In this document: one piece after another, positions 9,637-19,123 of the stretch
Layout: every line of letters begins with the position of its first letter
Position numbering within the stretch: the stretch's first letter is position 1
Assembly (NCBI GenBank): GCA_944389925.1
Contig: CALXOD010000026.1
Location: 1 to 62,938, forward strand
From: an uncultured Victivallaceae bacterium
Lineage (GTDB): Bacteria; Verrucomicrobiota; Lentisphaeria; Victivallales; Victivallaceae
Direction of reading: 5' to 3'
Length of the DNA stretch: 62,938 bases
The notes under the pieces: model-generated
The model's input: only the letters and a program-made list of their open reading frames with translations
What the model was told of the DNA's origin: nothing
The model's database searches: none
Made by a program: the position numbers and the translations under genes

Positions 9637-11350
9637 GTTCAGAAGTCTCCTGGTTGGGCTCAGCTGGACTTTCCGGTGAAAGGGGGGCTGCGGAAACGGA
9701 GGCTGCCGCGTTTTCCGCCGGAGCGGTTTTGACCGGCAGCAGCCGCAAAATATCAAAGTAGGTAACATAGAGCATCAGAAGGACCAGCAGGCCGATGAAG
9801 AGTGCTGACAGAGCCTTGATTACCACTGTCGGCAGCGGTCTGCGGCAGATCAGCTCGATGACGGCAAAAGCGATGTGTCCGCCGTCCAGCACCGGCAGCG
9901 GCAACAGATTGAAGATTGCCAGTGCGAAGGAGATCATCACCACAAAATAAATGCCGGTAACCAGTGAAACATCTTTGACCGAACTGTAAAGAATTGTTCC
10001 CATACCAAGCGGTCCGGACATGTGACGAGGTTTGAGCGTGCTGGTTTCCTCGGTGAGTCCCAGCGCGTTTGCACCATTAACCAGCATTCCCCGCAGGGAT
10101 TTGTAACTGTTGATCAGGATGTTTTCAAACTGTTCGAAGGGAGTCGGATGGCTGAGCAGCATCAGTTCGACGCCGATGGTTCTGGGAACGATCTTCTCCG
10201 GCGCGATGGTCAGATCATGCTGTTGATCGCCCCGTTGCACTGTGAAGGTCATCGGTTTGGTGCCGTTCTGCCGGACGGCCTGAATCACCTGGGAGAAGTT
10301 GACCACCGGTTCACCGTTGACAGCGAGGATCAGGTCGCCGGGGGCGAGGTCGGTACCGACGGCGGGGGAATAGGGAAGAATTTCCAGCACAGTCGGTTTC
10401 TGATCGGATGCCTGAAAGCTCACACCGATGCGGTAGGTGATAAATTCCGGGGGGAGATCAGGAACCGGTTCCGCCTGAATCGGAATATCCAGTTTCTTGC
10501 CGTGCCGGTCGATTTGCAGATGCAGCGTCCGGTCACCCGCATTATTCAGCGTCATCTGAAATTCCAGGAAGGACGAGATGGGATTGCCGTCGATCGAATA
10601 CAGGATGTCGCCTTTACGGATTCCTGCCCGTTCCGCGATGGAACCGGGCAGCGGACGCAGTTCGATCGGCGTCAGCACGGTGAAAAAAGGATAGCCGATT
10701 TTTTCCTTGGCCAGTCGTCCGGGGGCGTTCGGGTTGTCGATGGGGGTGTAGGTGATCGGGATGATTTTGCCATTTCGCTCGACATCGAGTGTAATGTCTC
10801 CGACACTGAACATGATCTGTTCGACGAATTTGAGCCAGGTGCAGTGAAATTTTTCCCCGTTAAGCCGCACGATACGGTCGCCGGGGCGCAGCCCGGCGCG
10901 ATATTCCGGACTGTCTTCCGCTACCTTGGTGACCTCCATGACGCTCATTTTCGGAGATTCCTGAGGCAGACCCGCGATCCACACCACGCAGCCGAGCAGC
11001 AGTCCGAAAATCACATTGAACAGCGGTCCGGCGACGGCAGTGATGATTCGATCCAGCGGCTTCGCCCGCTGCAGCTCGGTGCCGTCAGCACTTTTAGGAA
11101 TTTCATCGGTGGCATCCACCTGAGGCAGTTCGACGTAGCCGCCGAGGGGAATGCAGCCGATCCGGTATTCAACTCCGTTGATTTTTTTTGCCCATACTTT
11201 ACGGAAGCCGATGGAGAAGGCGTCGATGTGCAGTTTTCTCCAGCGGGCCGCCAGAAAATGGCCGAGCTCGTGCGAAAAAATACACAAGCCAATAAAGAAT
11301 ACGACGAAAAACAGTGCCCCGATGGATTCGAGAATATTCAAAATATGCAT
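9611..11350 (-). CDS. rseP: RseP-family site-2 intramembrane zinc metalloprotease
   Basis: 579 residues. The zinc-binding HELGH is at residues 27-31 in the first transmembrane helix, and the third ligand region VLDGGHIAF is near the C-terminal membrane helices. Two PDZ-like regions lie between them (about 120-215 and 220-310). The family cleaves membrane-bound anti-sigma factors or signal peptides. It is longer than E. coli RseP (450 residues), partly because of a Pro/Ala/Ser-rich C-terminal tail of about 60 residues after the last helix. It sits between dxr (23 bp gap) and ispG (overlap), a widespread arrangement. Confidence 0.93.
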   Translation of the reverse strand: MHILNILESIGALFFVVFFIGLCIFSHELGHFLAARWRKLHIDAFSIGFRKVWAKKINGVEYRIGCIPLGGYVELPQVDATDEIPKSADGTELQRAKPLDRIITAVAGPLFNVIFGLLLGCVVWIAGLPQESPKMSVMEVTKVAEDSPEYRAGLRPGDRIVRLNGEKFHCTWLKFVEQIMFSVGDITLDVERNGKIIPITYTPIDNPNAPGRLAKEKIGYPFFTVLTPIELRPLPGSIAERAGIRKGDILYSIDGNPISSFLEFQMTLNNAGDRTLHLQIDRHGKKLDIPIQAEPVPDLPPEFITYRIGVSFQASDQKPTVLEILPYSPAVGTDLAPGDLILAVNGEPVVNFSQVIQAVRQNGTKPMTFTVQRGDQQHDLTIAPEKIVPRTIGVELMLLSHPTPFEQFENILINSYKSLRGMLVNGANALGLTEETSTLKPRHMSGPLGMGTILYSSVKDVSLVTGIYFVVMISFALAIFNLLPLPVLDGGHIAFAVIELICRRPLPTVVIKALSALFIGLLVLLMLYVTYFDILRLLPVKTAPAENAAASVSAAPLSPESPAEPNQETSEHADKTPHP

Positions 11351-11373
11351 GGGATAGGTCCCCTCTGTCTTCC

Positions 11374-12534
11374 TTATTTCCGGAAGAGTTGTGCGGCAAA
11401 GCTACGCGCCGCCCGGTCCGCTTCCAGGATCTGCGATAAACTTTCCTGCGGCTCTACACGATGTGCCGCCATGGTTTTTTCAATAATACTCCAAATTGCA
11501 GGAAATGCAATCTCGCCGCGGTGAAATTTTTCCACGGCGACTTCGTTGGCGGCATTCATGACCGCAGGCATGGTACCGCCGCGCCGCATTGCCTCTTCGG
11601 CAAAATCGAGCGAAGGGAAACGTTTCCGATCCGGTTCTTCGAACTGCAGCGTCAGACCTTGTGAGAAACTCAGTTTCGGCAGGTCTCCGGCGGTCCGTTC
11701 CGGATAGGTCAGAGCATACTGGATGGCAAAGCGCATATCCGGCTGCGACAACTGAGCCAGCAGCGCTCCATCCGCAAGCTCGACCATGGAGTGGACCACC
11801 GATTGCGGATGGATCAGCACCTTGAGTTTTTCCGGAGGCACGTCAAAAAGGTGGCGGGCTTCCACCAGCTCCAGAGCCTTGTTCATCAGCGAAGCGGAAT
11901 CGATCGTCACTTTGGGCCCCATTTTCCAGGTCGGGTGGGCCAGGGCACGCTGCCAGTCGGCGGCAGCAATCTCTTCCCGGGTGGCCGTGCGAAATGCTCC
12001 TCCGGAAGCCGTGAGTATTAATCCCGCGATTTCATCCGGTCGTCGTCCATCCAGGCATTGAAAGATTGCGCTGTGCTCGCTATCCACCGGCAGCAGGCGT
12101 CCGCCGGGGGAGGCGGCCAGCTCCCGGCGTACCAGTTCGCCGGCCATGACCAGCACTTCCTTGCTGGCCAGGGCAACCGTTTTTCCGGCGCGGAGCGCGG
12201 CCAGGACCGGCAGCAATCCGCCGGTACCGACCACGGCACAGAGCACTAGATCCACATCCTCCCGCTCTACCAGCCGGATCATGGCGTCCGGGCCGGCATC
12301 GGCCTCAACGCCGGGGGGCAGCCGCCGGGCAAGTTCGTCCCGGCGGGCGGGATCGGCGGTTACTGCGAGCCGGGCAGAAAGGCAGCGTGCCTGATCAGCC
12401 AGGCGATCGATACGGGAATTCGCGGCAAGCGCAGTGACTTCAAAGCGTTCCGGAAAAGCGCTCAGTACCCGGAACGTGCTTTCTCCGATGGATCCGGTTG
12501 AACCAAGTACGGCAATGCGTTTTCTGCACTTCAT
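11374..12534 (-). CDS. dxr: Dxr, 1-deoxy-D-xylulose 5-phosphate reductoisomerase
   Basis: 386 residues, the family length. It converts DXP to MEP with NADPH and a divalent metal. The N-terminal Rossmann motif [12 protein letters not shown] is at 9-20, ALASKEVL (K125) follows, and the metal ligands are D151 and E153 in [10 protein letters not shown]. The [11 protein letters not shown] motif is in the catalytic domain. The ATG overlaps the stop of dtd by 4 bp. Together with ispG it supplies two MEP-pathway steps in this operon. Confidence 0.96.
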   Translation of the reverse strand: MKCRKRIAVLGSTGSIGESTFRVLSAFPERFEVTALAANSRIDRLADQARCLSARLAVTADPARRDELARRLPPGVEADAGPDAMIRLVEREDVDLVLCAVVGTGGLLPVLAALRAGKTVALASKEVLVMAGELVRRELAASPGGRLLPVDSEHSAIFQCLDGRRPDEIAGLILTASGGAFRTATREEIAAADWQRALAHPTWKMGPKVTIDSASLMNKALELVEARHLFDVPPEKLKVLIHPQSVVHSMVELADGALLAQLSQPDMRFAIQYALTYPERTAGDLPKLSFSQGLTLQFEEPDRKRFPSLDFAEEAMRRGGTMPAVMNAANEVAVEKFHRGEIAFPAIWSIIEKTMAAHRVEPQESLSQILEADRAARSFAAQLFRK

Positions 12535-12974
12535 GGTTTGGACTCCAGGAGCAGGGTAACGGGACCGTCGTTATGGATTTCCAGCTGCATGTCCGCACCG
12601 AAACGACCGGTTTCGGTCGCAATCCCGAGTGCGCGCAGGTGGGCGACAAAACATTCATAGAGTTTTTCCGCCGGCTCCGGCGCCGCGGCGGCAGTGTAGG
12701 ACGGGCGGCGTCCCCGGGTGGTGTCTCCGTACAAAGTGAACTGGGAAACCGTCAGGGCAGAACCTCCCATGTCGAGCAGCGACCGGTTCATTTTGCCGTC
12801 ATCATCCGGGAAGATCCGCAACGTTGCGCAGCGTTCCGCAAGATAAGCGGCGGCAGCCTCGTCGTCGGTATGGGTCACCCCCAGAAGGATCAGCAGGCCG
12901 CGCCCGGTCTGGCCGATGACGGCGCCGTCCACGGATACGGTGGCGCGGCTGACTCTCTGCAACAGCGCGCGCAT
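12531..12974 (-). CDS. dtd: D-aminoacyl-tRNA deacylase
   Basis: 147 residues, as usual. It hydrolyses D-aminoacyl-tRNAs to stop D-amino acids entering proteins. The two cross-subunit motifs are present: VSQFTLYGD (SQF motif) and the C-terminal NDGPVTLLL (the NxGPVT type, with Asp for the second residue). The N-terminus [17 protein letters not shown] is typical. It lies 4 bp downstream of folE and overlaps dxr. Confidence 0.95.
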   Translation of the reverse strand: MRALLQRVSRATVSVDGAVIGQTGRGLLILLGVTHTDDEAAAAYLAERCATLRIFPDDDGKMNRSLLDMGGSALTVSQFTLYGDTTRGRRPSYTAAAAPEPAEKLYECFVAHLRALGIATETGRFGADMQLEIHNDGPVTLLLESKP

Positions 12975-12978
12975 GATG

Positions 12979-13554
12979 TCACCGGATCAGGCGGGTGAAT
13001 TCGTTGCGGGTGGCCAGCGAGCGGCGGAAGGTGCCGACCATGGAGGAGGTGGTCATGATCGAATGCTGTTTTTCCACACCACGCATCTGCATGCAGAGAT
13101 GCTGAGCTTCGACAACAACGCCGACGCCCGCTGCTTCGGTGATTTCCATGATGGCTGCGGAAATCTGCCGGGTCATACGCTCCTGGATCTGGAGGCGGCG
13201 GGCGAACATGTCGACGATTCGGGCCACTTTGCTGACGCCGAGGATTTTCTTTTTCGGGATATAACCGACGTGGCATTTTCCGAAGAAGGGCAACATGTGA
13301 TGTTCACAGAGACTGAAAAACTCAATATCGCGCACGATGATCATGTCGTCCGACTCGGCTTCAAAAAGCGCACCGTTGACGACCTCTTCCAGGTTCTGGC
13401 GATAACCGCGCGTTAGAAAACGCCAGGCTGCTTCCACCCGTTTCGGCGTATCAAGCAGACCTTCCCGTTCCGGGTCTTCTCCGATTTCCTCAAGAATATT
13501 CCGTATTTCCTGCTGCATACCAAAATCCATTTCCAGTCCGTATTGCTGTGGCAA
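12979..13554 (-). CDS. folE: GTP cyclohydrolase I
   Basis: 191 residues. It converts GTP to dihydroneopterin triphosphate, the first step of folate (or queuosine/tetrahydropterin) synthesis. The zinc ligands C83, H86 (in LCEHHMLPF) and C154 (in HLCMQMRGV) are all present, so this is the zinc-dependent FolE1 type. It is the first gene of the folE-dtd-dxr-rseP-ispG operon. A strong sigma-70-like promoter lies 50-85 bp upstream. Internal Met residues at 9 and 13 are alternative starts. Confidence 0.95.
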   Translation of the reverse strand: MPQQYGLEMDFGMQQEIRNILEEIGEDPEREGLLDTPKRVEAAWRFLTRGYRQNLEEVVNGALFEAESDDMIIVRDIEFFSLCEHHMLPFFGKCHVGYIPKKKILGVSKVARIVDMFARRLQIQERMTRQISAAIMEITEAAGVGVVVEAQHLCMQMRGVEKQHSIMTTSSMVGTFRRSLATRNEFTRLIR

Positions 13555-13609
13555 ACCACGAGCCCGGCCGTTTGTTTCAGGTTGATAAATTCATATCGGG
13601 TTGTTTTTT

Positions 13610-13638
13610 AATATACTGCCGATCCGGTCAGACGTCAA
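13610..13638 (-). promoter_or_regulatory. Sigma-70 promoter of folE operon
   Basis: On the minus strand: TTGACG at 13638-13633, a 17-bp spacer, then TATATT at 13615-13610. Spacing is ideal and five of six bases match at each element. The predicted start near 13603 leaves a leader of about 50 nt before folE. Confidence 0.65.
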
Positions 13639-13706
13639 TTCCCGTTGGTCATCGGTTTTTGATTCCGGGAGACCGAATGGCTGCAGCGAAGCATAGCTCA
13701 CATCAA

Positions 13707-14909
13707 TCAGTTGTTTTTCGCTGTTTTCGTATCCCGGTCCAGAAATAGATTTTTCACGCTTCGGAGCACACAAAGCATACCGCTGCGTAATTTGCGCATG
13801 GCGGTCCGGGGACCGGTATAAGACGCTGCGGCAGCGGAAAATCCATGTCGGCGCAATGCCCGGAAAAACAATTTCCGGTCAGGGTGGGCTCTTACGGAGA
13901 CAAAAAGCCGGCCGCGGTCACTCTCCAGGGGAGTGAACGGATGAATTTCCAGCTCCGGCTCCGCGCTTCGAAGCAGCGCATGGCCGCGCTCTGTATGGAC
14001 GAGTACGAGTACTTCGCTATGAGGCAGTTGTATCGCAGGAAGATTGCGGCAATACCGTCCTGAAACAATGGGCAGGTCGGTTTCACGTCTGGAGCCCGCA
14101 TAGGGACAGTTGACACACGAAGGACGAATGATCATGTGACTGAGGAGCAGTCGGCAATACGGATCGCTGCCGCATTCATCCCGATAGCGGGATCCGTCGG
14201 AAAACTCCGCTTCCACTTCGATTCTGGTTTCGGCGTAGACCGGGCGAAAGCGAACAGCGGTAAGTTCCGCATGGTGCGTTTCTGCCAGAAAACGACGGTA
14301 TTCCCGGAATACCAGAGGAGAGGGGGCCCCGTCACAGAGCCAGTCCATCGTGATCAAATGATCCGGATTCCGCCCGAGAAAAGAGTATAATGCCGCGATC
14401 TGGCAGGGGGTTCCGGAAAAAAGCAGCGGCCGTTCTTCCCGCAACAGCTCCGCCGCTGCTTCGAAGGCCTGAGAACTGTCGCTTTGGACGTATTTGGCAC
14501 CGCACATGGCGTCGCGCCCTTCCTGGTCGTAGGCGATAGAATGCAGGACACTGAAATCCGCCGTCCAGACCGCCCCGGCAACTGCACCGTCTCGGCGCAG
14601 GATCGCATTGCTTAAGGCAGTAAATACTCCACCGGAAGCACCGGCATGCCGGGTATCCGGAGAGGTTCGGCGACGGGCAAGAAAAAAATCTGTTTTGTTC
14701 GTTGTCGTAGAAGACAACGATAGTGTGTTTACCGGACATACTTTGATACAGCGCCGACAGCCGAAACAGGTGGAAAAATCAATTACGGGCAGCAGAAATC
14801 CCTCGGAATCCGGCTTCATCCGGATGCAGTTCTGCGGGCAGGCTGCGACACAGGCGCCACAGCCGAAACAACGGGTTTCACCGTTGATGTATTTGAGTGT
14901 CTTGTCCAT
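13707..14909 (-). CDS. Two-[4Fe-4S] ferredoxin / FrhB-type (F420-hydrogenase beta-like) oxidoreductase
   Basis: 400 residues from the ATG at 14909. Two ferredoxin-type clusters are visible at the N-terminus: C14, C17, C20, C24 (CFGCGACVAACP) and C48, C51, C54, C58 (CFGCRRCIKVCP). The rest resembles the coenzyme F420 hydrogenase/dehydrogenase beta subunit C-terminal domain (for example SGTPCQIAALYSFLG). Bacterial members of this family often sit beside polysaccharide pyruvyltransferase genes and have no proven F420 link. No such partner is next to it here. It appears monocistronic. Substrate is unknown. Confidence 0.75.
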   Translation of the reverse strand: MDKTLKYINGETRCFGCGACVAACPQNCIRMKPDSEGFLLPVIDFSTCFGCRRCIKVCPVNTLSLSSTTTNKTDFFLARRRTSPDTRHAGASGGVFTALSNAILRRDGAVAGAVWTADFSVLHSIAYDQEGRDAMCGAKYVQSDSSQAFEAAAELLREERPLLFSGTPCQIAALYSFLGRNPDHLITMDWLCDGAPSPLVFREYRRFLAETHHAELTAVRFRPVYAETRIEVEAEFSDGSRYRDECGSDPYCRLLLSHMIIRPSCVNCPYAGSRRETDLPIVSGRYCRNLPAIQLPHSEVLVLVHTERGHALLRSAEPELEIHPFTPLESDRGRLFVSVRAHPDRKLFFRALRRHGFSAAAASYTGPRTAMRKLRSGMLCVLRSVKNLFLDRDTKTAKNN

Positions 14910-15012
14910 ATCGGTCCTGAACCGGTCGGTACGGTGCGTCGCGGAGATTTTCCTCATTATGGGAAACGGAATCGGCGCGAGTCCGCTGCCGGACGGCAAT
15001 TTCACCGACTTT

Positions 15013-15041
15013 ACCATAGCACGGAAAGCTCCGATATGCAA
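15013..15041 (-). promoter_or_regulatory. Candidate sigma-70 promoter of FrhB-like gene
   Basis: On the minus strand: TTGCAT at 15041-15036, a 17-bp spacer, then TATGGT at 15018-15013. The transcript would start near 15006, about 97 nt before the ATG at 14909. It lies in a 249-bp gap between two minus-strand genes in which I see no coding sequence. Confidence 0.4.
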
Positions 15042-15158
15042 GGACGTATCTTTCGCCGTGCAGGGGGGCTCTCCATTTCGTTTGCCAAAGGGCTCACGAT
15101 ACAGGGACTGCTCCGTTACATTCTCTATGACGCTGCGAGGCGGAAACGGACCGTTCGT

Positions 15159-15962
15159 TCACAGATCAATCGTCCGGTAGGAGAAGGTTCGGCATGCCGG
15201 ATCGCAGGTGATTTCCACCATACTGCCGTTTCGGGTGACGGAACCGGCGCAGTTTTCTCCACGTCCATTGGCATCCGTCCGGTTGTAAGGGCGATGTACA
15301 TGACCGCACAGAGACAGGTCAATCAAGCCGGATTCGATCATTTTCCGAACCGGCTTTTCGCCGAAAAGACGATGCCGGGTTCGCAACAGAGGGTGATCTT
15401 CGAAAATCGGATAGTGATTGATCAAGATTCGTGGCCGTTCATGAGGCATTTCACATTGTTGCTGCAGCCACTTGGCATCACTCCCGGCGAGAAATCCCCA
15501 GGAGCAGAGCAGATTGGACGGGCGGCTGGTATTGATCAGCAGGAAGTCGCATCCCGCGTATTGCCGGAGAATCGGTAAATCGCTGAATTGATAATCGCTG
15601 CGGGAAAGATAGTCGACCATTTTCCGAACTGCCTCGACGCATTGGGGGCGTCGGACATAGCAGTCATGATTGCCCGGCGTATACAGGATCGGAATTCCGG
15701 AATCGCGCAGCGGTCGCAGGATCGGCAGCACCTTGGCAAATTCTCCCGGCTGGCCGGTACTGGTAAGGTCTCCAGTGCAGACCACAACATCGGGGCGGGT
15801 GTCGAGAATGTAAGCAACCGCCTGTTCCAGTTTCCGGAGATCGTGGCGGAAGCGGCGGCGGAAACGGTAATTGAAAACCCCGACCCAGCGTTTGTCGATA
15901 TAAGCGAGCACGTCTTCCGCCGGGCCGCCGGCGTGCGGATCGGAAAAATGAACGATTTTCAT
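15159..15962 (-). CDS. Calcineurin-like metallophosphoesterase
   Basis: 267 residues from the ATG at 15962. All family metal-site motifs are present in order: FSDPHAGG (DxH), VCTGDLTSTG (GD), YTPGNHDCY (GNHD) and LCGHVHRP (GHxH). No signal peptide or membrane helix is seen, so it is cytoplasmic. It is related to the 3',5'-cAMP phosphodiesterase/UDP-diacylglucosamine hydrolase-like group, but the substrate cannot be told from sequence. The frame stays open to 16067, yet the extra residues read through a promoter-like gap. It is divergent from the EamA transporter. Confidence 0.8.
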   Translation of the reverse strand: MKIVHFSDPHAGGPAEDVLAYIDKRWVGVFNYRFRRRFRHDLRKLEQAVAYILDTRPDVVVCTGDLTSTGQPGEFAKVLPILRPLRDSGIPILYTPGNHDCYVRRPQCVEAVRKMVDYLSRSDYQFSDLPILRQYAGCDFLLINTSRPSNLLCSWGFLAGSDAKWLQQQCEMPHERPRILINHYPIFEDHPLLRTRHRLFGEKPVRKMIESGLIDLSLCGHVHRPYNRTDANGRGENCAGSVTRNGSMVEITCDPACRTFSYRTIDL

Positions 15963-16136
15963 GCCCCGGATATTTCTCCTTCCTGCTTTCGCCTGGCAAT
16001 TCCGCCCTGTCGGACTGGTATAGATGAATGAAAAACATAGCACGGGTTGAGTGGTTTGTCCAGTCACGAGATTGTAAAAGCCGGTTTTTCCATTATATTA
16101 TTGGTTTATTCATGATGTTTTTCTGAGGTGATGAGC

Positions 16137-17027
16137 ATGGTGATCGGTATTGTTTTCGGACTGCTTACGGCGTGTTTTCAGGCGCTGGCGTACTTTTTTT
16201 CCAGGCATTTTCTGATGCGGCATGGAAGTCCTGCCCGGTTGCTGGTGGCGTCTCAGCTGGCGTTGGGGGCGATTTCTGCCGTGCTGCTGCCCTTGACGAC
16301 GCCGCCGGGAGCGGTGGGAACGGCGCAGATCGGGCCGTTGCTGCTGTGTTCGTTATGTTTCATCGCCGGCCAGGTCTTCTTTTTTCAGGCGTTGCGGCGG
16401 ATTGAAGCGTCGCGGATTGCGTCATTGCTGGGGTTGAAAGTGGTGCTGGTGCCGCTTTTTCTGTATATTTTTTTCGACCAGATGTTCAATCGGGGACAGA
16501 TTCTGGCACTGGTTCTGGCGGTACTGGCGGCCCTGTTGATGAATTATCAGGGCGGACGACGCTTCCAGTGGGAGGGAATGGGCGTCTGTGCGCTGGCTTT
16601 GCTGGGATATGCGTGGAGTGACATCGGCGTGCGGCTGCTGGTGGCGTCAATTCCGGTGGAAGGAATGCTGCGGGCCGCGTTGATTGGAACGAATCTCAAC
16701 AATGTTTTTGTCGCTTTGGTGCTGCTGCCGGCGGTGTGGTGGATGCGTCTGAAAGCGGGAACGATTCGGGACGCCCTGCCTTATGCGTTATGCTGGGGGG
16801 GCGGGGTGCTGTGTTTCTTTGTCTGTTTCGGGTATCTCGGAGCGGCATTCGGGAATATTGTACAGGCGGCGAGAGGGCCGGTGACGTTGGTATTGGGAAT
16901 TGTCCTGTCCCGCATGGGCTTCAGCTATCTCGAAGCAAAAGTGCCGGCGGCGGTATGGCTGCGTCGTGGTGCGGCGGCATTGCTGATGTTCGGCGCGATC
17001 TTGATTTATGCGTTCGCCAGCCGGTGA
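16137..17027 (+). CDS. EamA/DMT-family membrane transporter
   Basis: About 296 residues with roughly ten hydrophobic helices in two repeats, as in the drug/metabolite transporter superfamily. The ATG at 16137 is preferred because a GAGG site lies eight bases upstream; GTG (16128) and ATG (16131) also open the frame. Substrate is unknown; members export or import small metabolites. It converges on the araC-type gene with an 8-bp gap. Confidence 0.75.
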   Translation: MVIGIVFGLLTACFQALAYFFSRHFLMRHGSPARLLVASQLALGAISAVLLPLTTPPGAVGTAQIGPLLLCSLCFIAGQVFFFQALRRIEASRIASLLGLKVVLVPLFLYIFFDQMFNRGQILALVLAVLAALLMNYQGGRRFQWEGMGVCALALLGYAWSDIGVRLLVASIPVEGMLRAALIGTNLNNVFVALVLLPAVWWMRLKAGTIRDALPYALCWGGGVLCFFVCFGYLGAAFGNIVQAARGPVTLVLGIVLSRMGFSYLEAKVPAAVWLRRGAAALLMFGAILIYAFASR

Positions 17028-17035
17028 CGGCTGAT

Positions 17036-17887
17036 TTATTTCCGCTCGGCATTTTGAATGACGGTTTCCGGGGAAAAGCCGGCATCCGCTCCGGCGCGGC
17101 GGCGGTAGGCGCCGGGGGAGAGACCGGTTCGACGCTTGAAAAATTCGCAGAAATAGACGCTTTCTCTGAACCCAAGCTGTTCGGCCAGTTCCGCAATGTT
17201 AAGATCGGAATATTCCAGGTAATGCCGGGCCAGTTCGGTTCGTTCCCGGTCGATGAACGCTTTGGCCGTCAGCCCGGTTCGTTCCCGCAACAGCAAAGAG
17301 AAGTGGCCGGGTGAATACCCGAAGTGCCGGGCCAGCTCCGCGGCTTTCACCGGTTTGCCACGTCGAGTGGCGAGATAATGGCGGACCCGGGCGAGCAATC
17401 CCGGCGTTTCGTCGGGTACGGCGGCCAGGTGATATTCCAGAATGGCGGCGATCAGCTTCTCGATGAAAACGCTTCGGCGCCGGTCAGCGGGAGGCATCAA
17501 TTCCCGCTGGGTGTGTCGCCATTCTCCGGGCAGGAGAAAGCCGGAAATGGCAAAACGGGCCTGGGCGATGATACCGGCAGTTACCGGAGAAGAGGCCAGG
17601 TGTACGGCTTCGCAATTCAGCTCCGGCGGAGGATTGTCGAGCCGGAATTTCAGCGAAATCTGGCTCAACGCTCCATGAGGCAGATAGTGAAATCGGTGCA
17701 GGCTGCGTGGTGGAAAGATCAGGATGTCACCGGCATTGACCGACATGGTCTTCTCACCGGAAACCACTTCCATGCGACCGCCGTCGATCAGGTTGATTTG
17801 CCAGTAATTGTGCTGATGTGCCAGCGTGGCTTCTGCGCCGGGCGTCAGGCCGTAGCCCCAGATTTGCAGTTTGACGTCAAGATTCAT
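17036..17887 (-). CDS. AraC-family transcriptional regulator
   Basis: 283 residues. An N-terminal cupin-type sensor (about 1-110) contains the metal or sugar-pocket pattern HQHNYWQIN and FPPRSLHRFHY. A C-terminal double helix-turn-helix (about 180-275) has ELARHFGYSPGHFSLLLRE and the signature IAELAEQLGFRESVYFCEFF. It is divergent from the MDR dehydrogenase/Gfo-Idh pair at 18027 with a 139-bp shared upstream region. It is therefore the likely inducer-responsive regulator of that sugar or polyol operon (inference). Confidence 0.85.
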   Translation of the reverse strand: MNLDVKLQIWGYGLTPGAEATLAHQHNYWQINLIDGGRMEVVSGEKTMSVNAGDILIFPPRSLHRFHYLPHGALSQISLKFRLDNPPPELNCEAVHLASSPVTAGIIAQARFAISGFLLPGEWRHTQRELMPPADRRRSVFIEKLIAAILEYHLAAVPDETPGLLARVRHYLATRRGKPVKAAELARHFGYSPGHFSLLLRERTGLTAKAFIDRERTELARHYLEYSDLNIAELAEQLGFRESVYFCEFFKRRTGLSPGAYRRRAGADAGFSPETVIQNAERK

Positions 17888-17952
17888 GGGGCGATCGTGG
17901 ATTTTTATAATGAATCATGGAAAATACCCCTGTTTTTTCTTCTTTTATATGA

Positions 17953-17958
17953 TATAAT
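17953..17958 (+). promoter_or_regulatory. -10 box (TATAAT) upstream of MDR dehydrogenase
   Basis: A consensus TATAAT lies in the AT-rich divergent region, about 68 bp before the 18027 start. The matching -35 (CTGTTT at 17-bp spacing) is poor, as expected for a promoter that needs an activator such as the adjacent AraC protein. Confidence 0.4.
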
Positions 17959-18026
17959 AGTAATCGGAAAAAGCCAATCGAAATATGGCCTTTTCATGAA
18001 AAAAACAAGAATAAGGATCGATTATC

Positions 18027-19079
18027 ATGGCAGAACGCACTGTTGCCGTCATTACCGGAAAAGGGGAAGTGGTTGCTGTTCGGGAGAAAATTCCCGCGTT
18101 GAAGGAAGGAGAGGTGTTGATCCGTGTGCACGCCTCATTGATCAGCCCCGGCACGGAAATGTCTTCCGTAGCCAAACTTCGGCAGGAGCCGGATCCTAAC
18201 CGGAAAACCGCACCTTTCGGTTATGCTAATGCCGGTGAAATCATGGAAATTAACGGGCCGGCCCGCGATCTCAAAGTTGGTATGCGGGTGGCCGCCATGG
18301 GAACCAATGGCGCGTTTCATACCAATTATGCCTGCGTCCCGGTCAATATGATTGTGCCGATTCCGGACAATGTTTCCTATGAGCAGGCGGCTTACGCCTG
18401 TCTCGGCGCCACCGCGCTGCAGGCGGTCCGGCGGACGGAACCCCAGCTCGGCGAATACGGCCTGGTGCTCGGTCTCGGGATCGTCGGCAACCTGGCGGCA
18501 CAGCTCTATCAGCTCAGCGGCAGCCGGGTTTTCGCCTGGGAGGGACTGAGTAATCGCGTCCGGATCGCCCGCCGCTGCCGGATCGGAAACATTGCCGTCC
18601 TGAAAAAAGATGACGTAGTGGAAAAAGCCCGGGAATTTGCGGCGCCTTATGGCATGGATTTCGCGCTGTTCGCCTTCGGTGGCGAGGCGACGCCGGCCTG
18701 GGAACAGGTGAAACGCTGTATGAAGGTTTCCGCTGATACGCACGCCATGGGGCGGGTGGTGCTGGTCGGCGGTTGCAAGGTGACAGTCGGCGGCGGTGCG
18801 GCCTCCGGCAATCTTGATGTCCGGGCGGCTTCCCGTACCGGAGCCGGATACAAGGACTTGGATTACGAATATGGTCGGACGGAATATCCGGCGGCTCTGG
18901 TGCCGTTCACCACGCAGCGGAATCTGCGTGAAATCATTCAGCTGATCGCGGAAAAGCGTCTGATTGTCGATCCGATGACGACCCACCGGTTGCCGCTCGA
19001 GGAAATCGGTTCCGCCGCCGATCTCTTGATCAACACCCCGAACAAGGCGATGGGGATGATTATGGAAATGAAACACTGA
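18027..19079 (+). CDS. MDR-superfamily (zinc-type alcohol dehydrogenase-like) oxidoreductase
   Basis: 350 residues. An N-terminal GroES-like fold (about 1-140, with HASLISPGTEMSS and YANAGEIMEI) is followed by a Rossmann domain with GLGIVGNLAAQL. The structural four-cysteine zinc lobe of classical alcohol dehydrogenases is missing, as in the sorbitol or polyketide-type MDR branch often paired with Gfo/Idh proteins. It is the first gene downstream of the divergent AraC gene and lies 44 bp before a Gfo/Idh/MocA gene. It probably oxidises a sugar or polyol hydroxyl group; the substrate is not known. Confidence 0.75.
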   Translation: MAERTVAVITGKGEVVAVREKIPALKEGEVLIRVHASLISPGTEMSSVAKLRQEPDPNRKTAPFGYANAGEIMEINGPARDLKVGMRVAAMGTNGAFHTNYACVPVNMIVPIPDNVSYEQAAYACLGATALQAVRRTEPQLGEYGLVLGLGIVGNLAAQLYQLSGSRVFAWEGLSNRVRIARRCRIGNIAVLKKDDVVEKAREFAAPYGMDFALFAFGGEATPAWEQVKRCMKVSADTHAMGRVVLVGGCKVTVGGGAASGNLDVRAASRTGAGYKDLDYEYGRTEYPAALVPFTTQRNLREIIQLIAEKRLIVDPMTTHRLPLEEIGSAADLLINTPNKAMGMIMEMKH

Positions 19080-19123
19080 ATTTCCCGTCTGGGATGATCC
19101 AATCGTTTAAGGAGTAAATAAAG

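Noticed and set aside
10022-11524. A 500-codon plus-strand frame across rseP and the end of dxr
   Set aside because: It lies opposite two well-supported genes and has no recognisable motifs.
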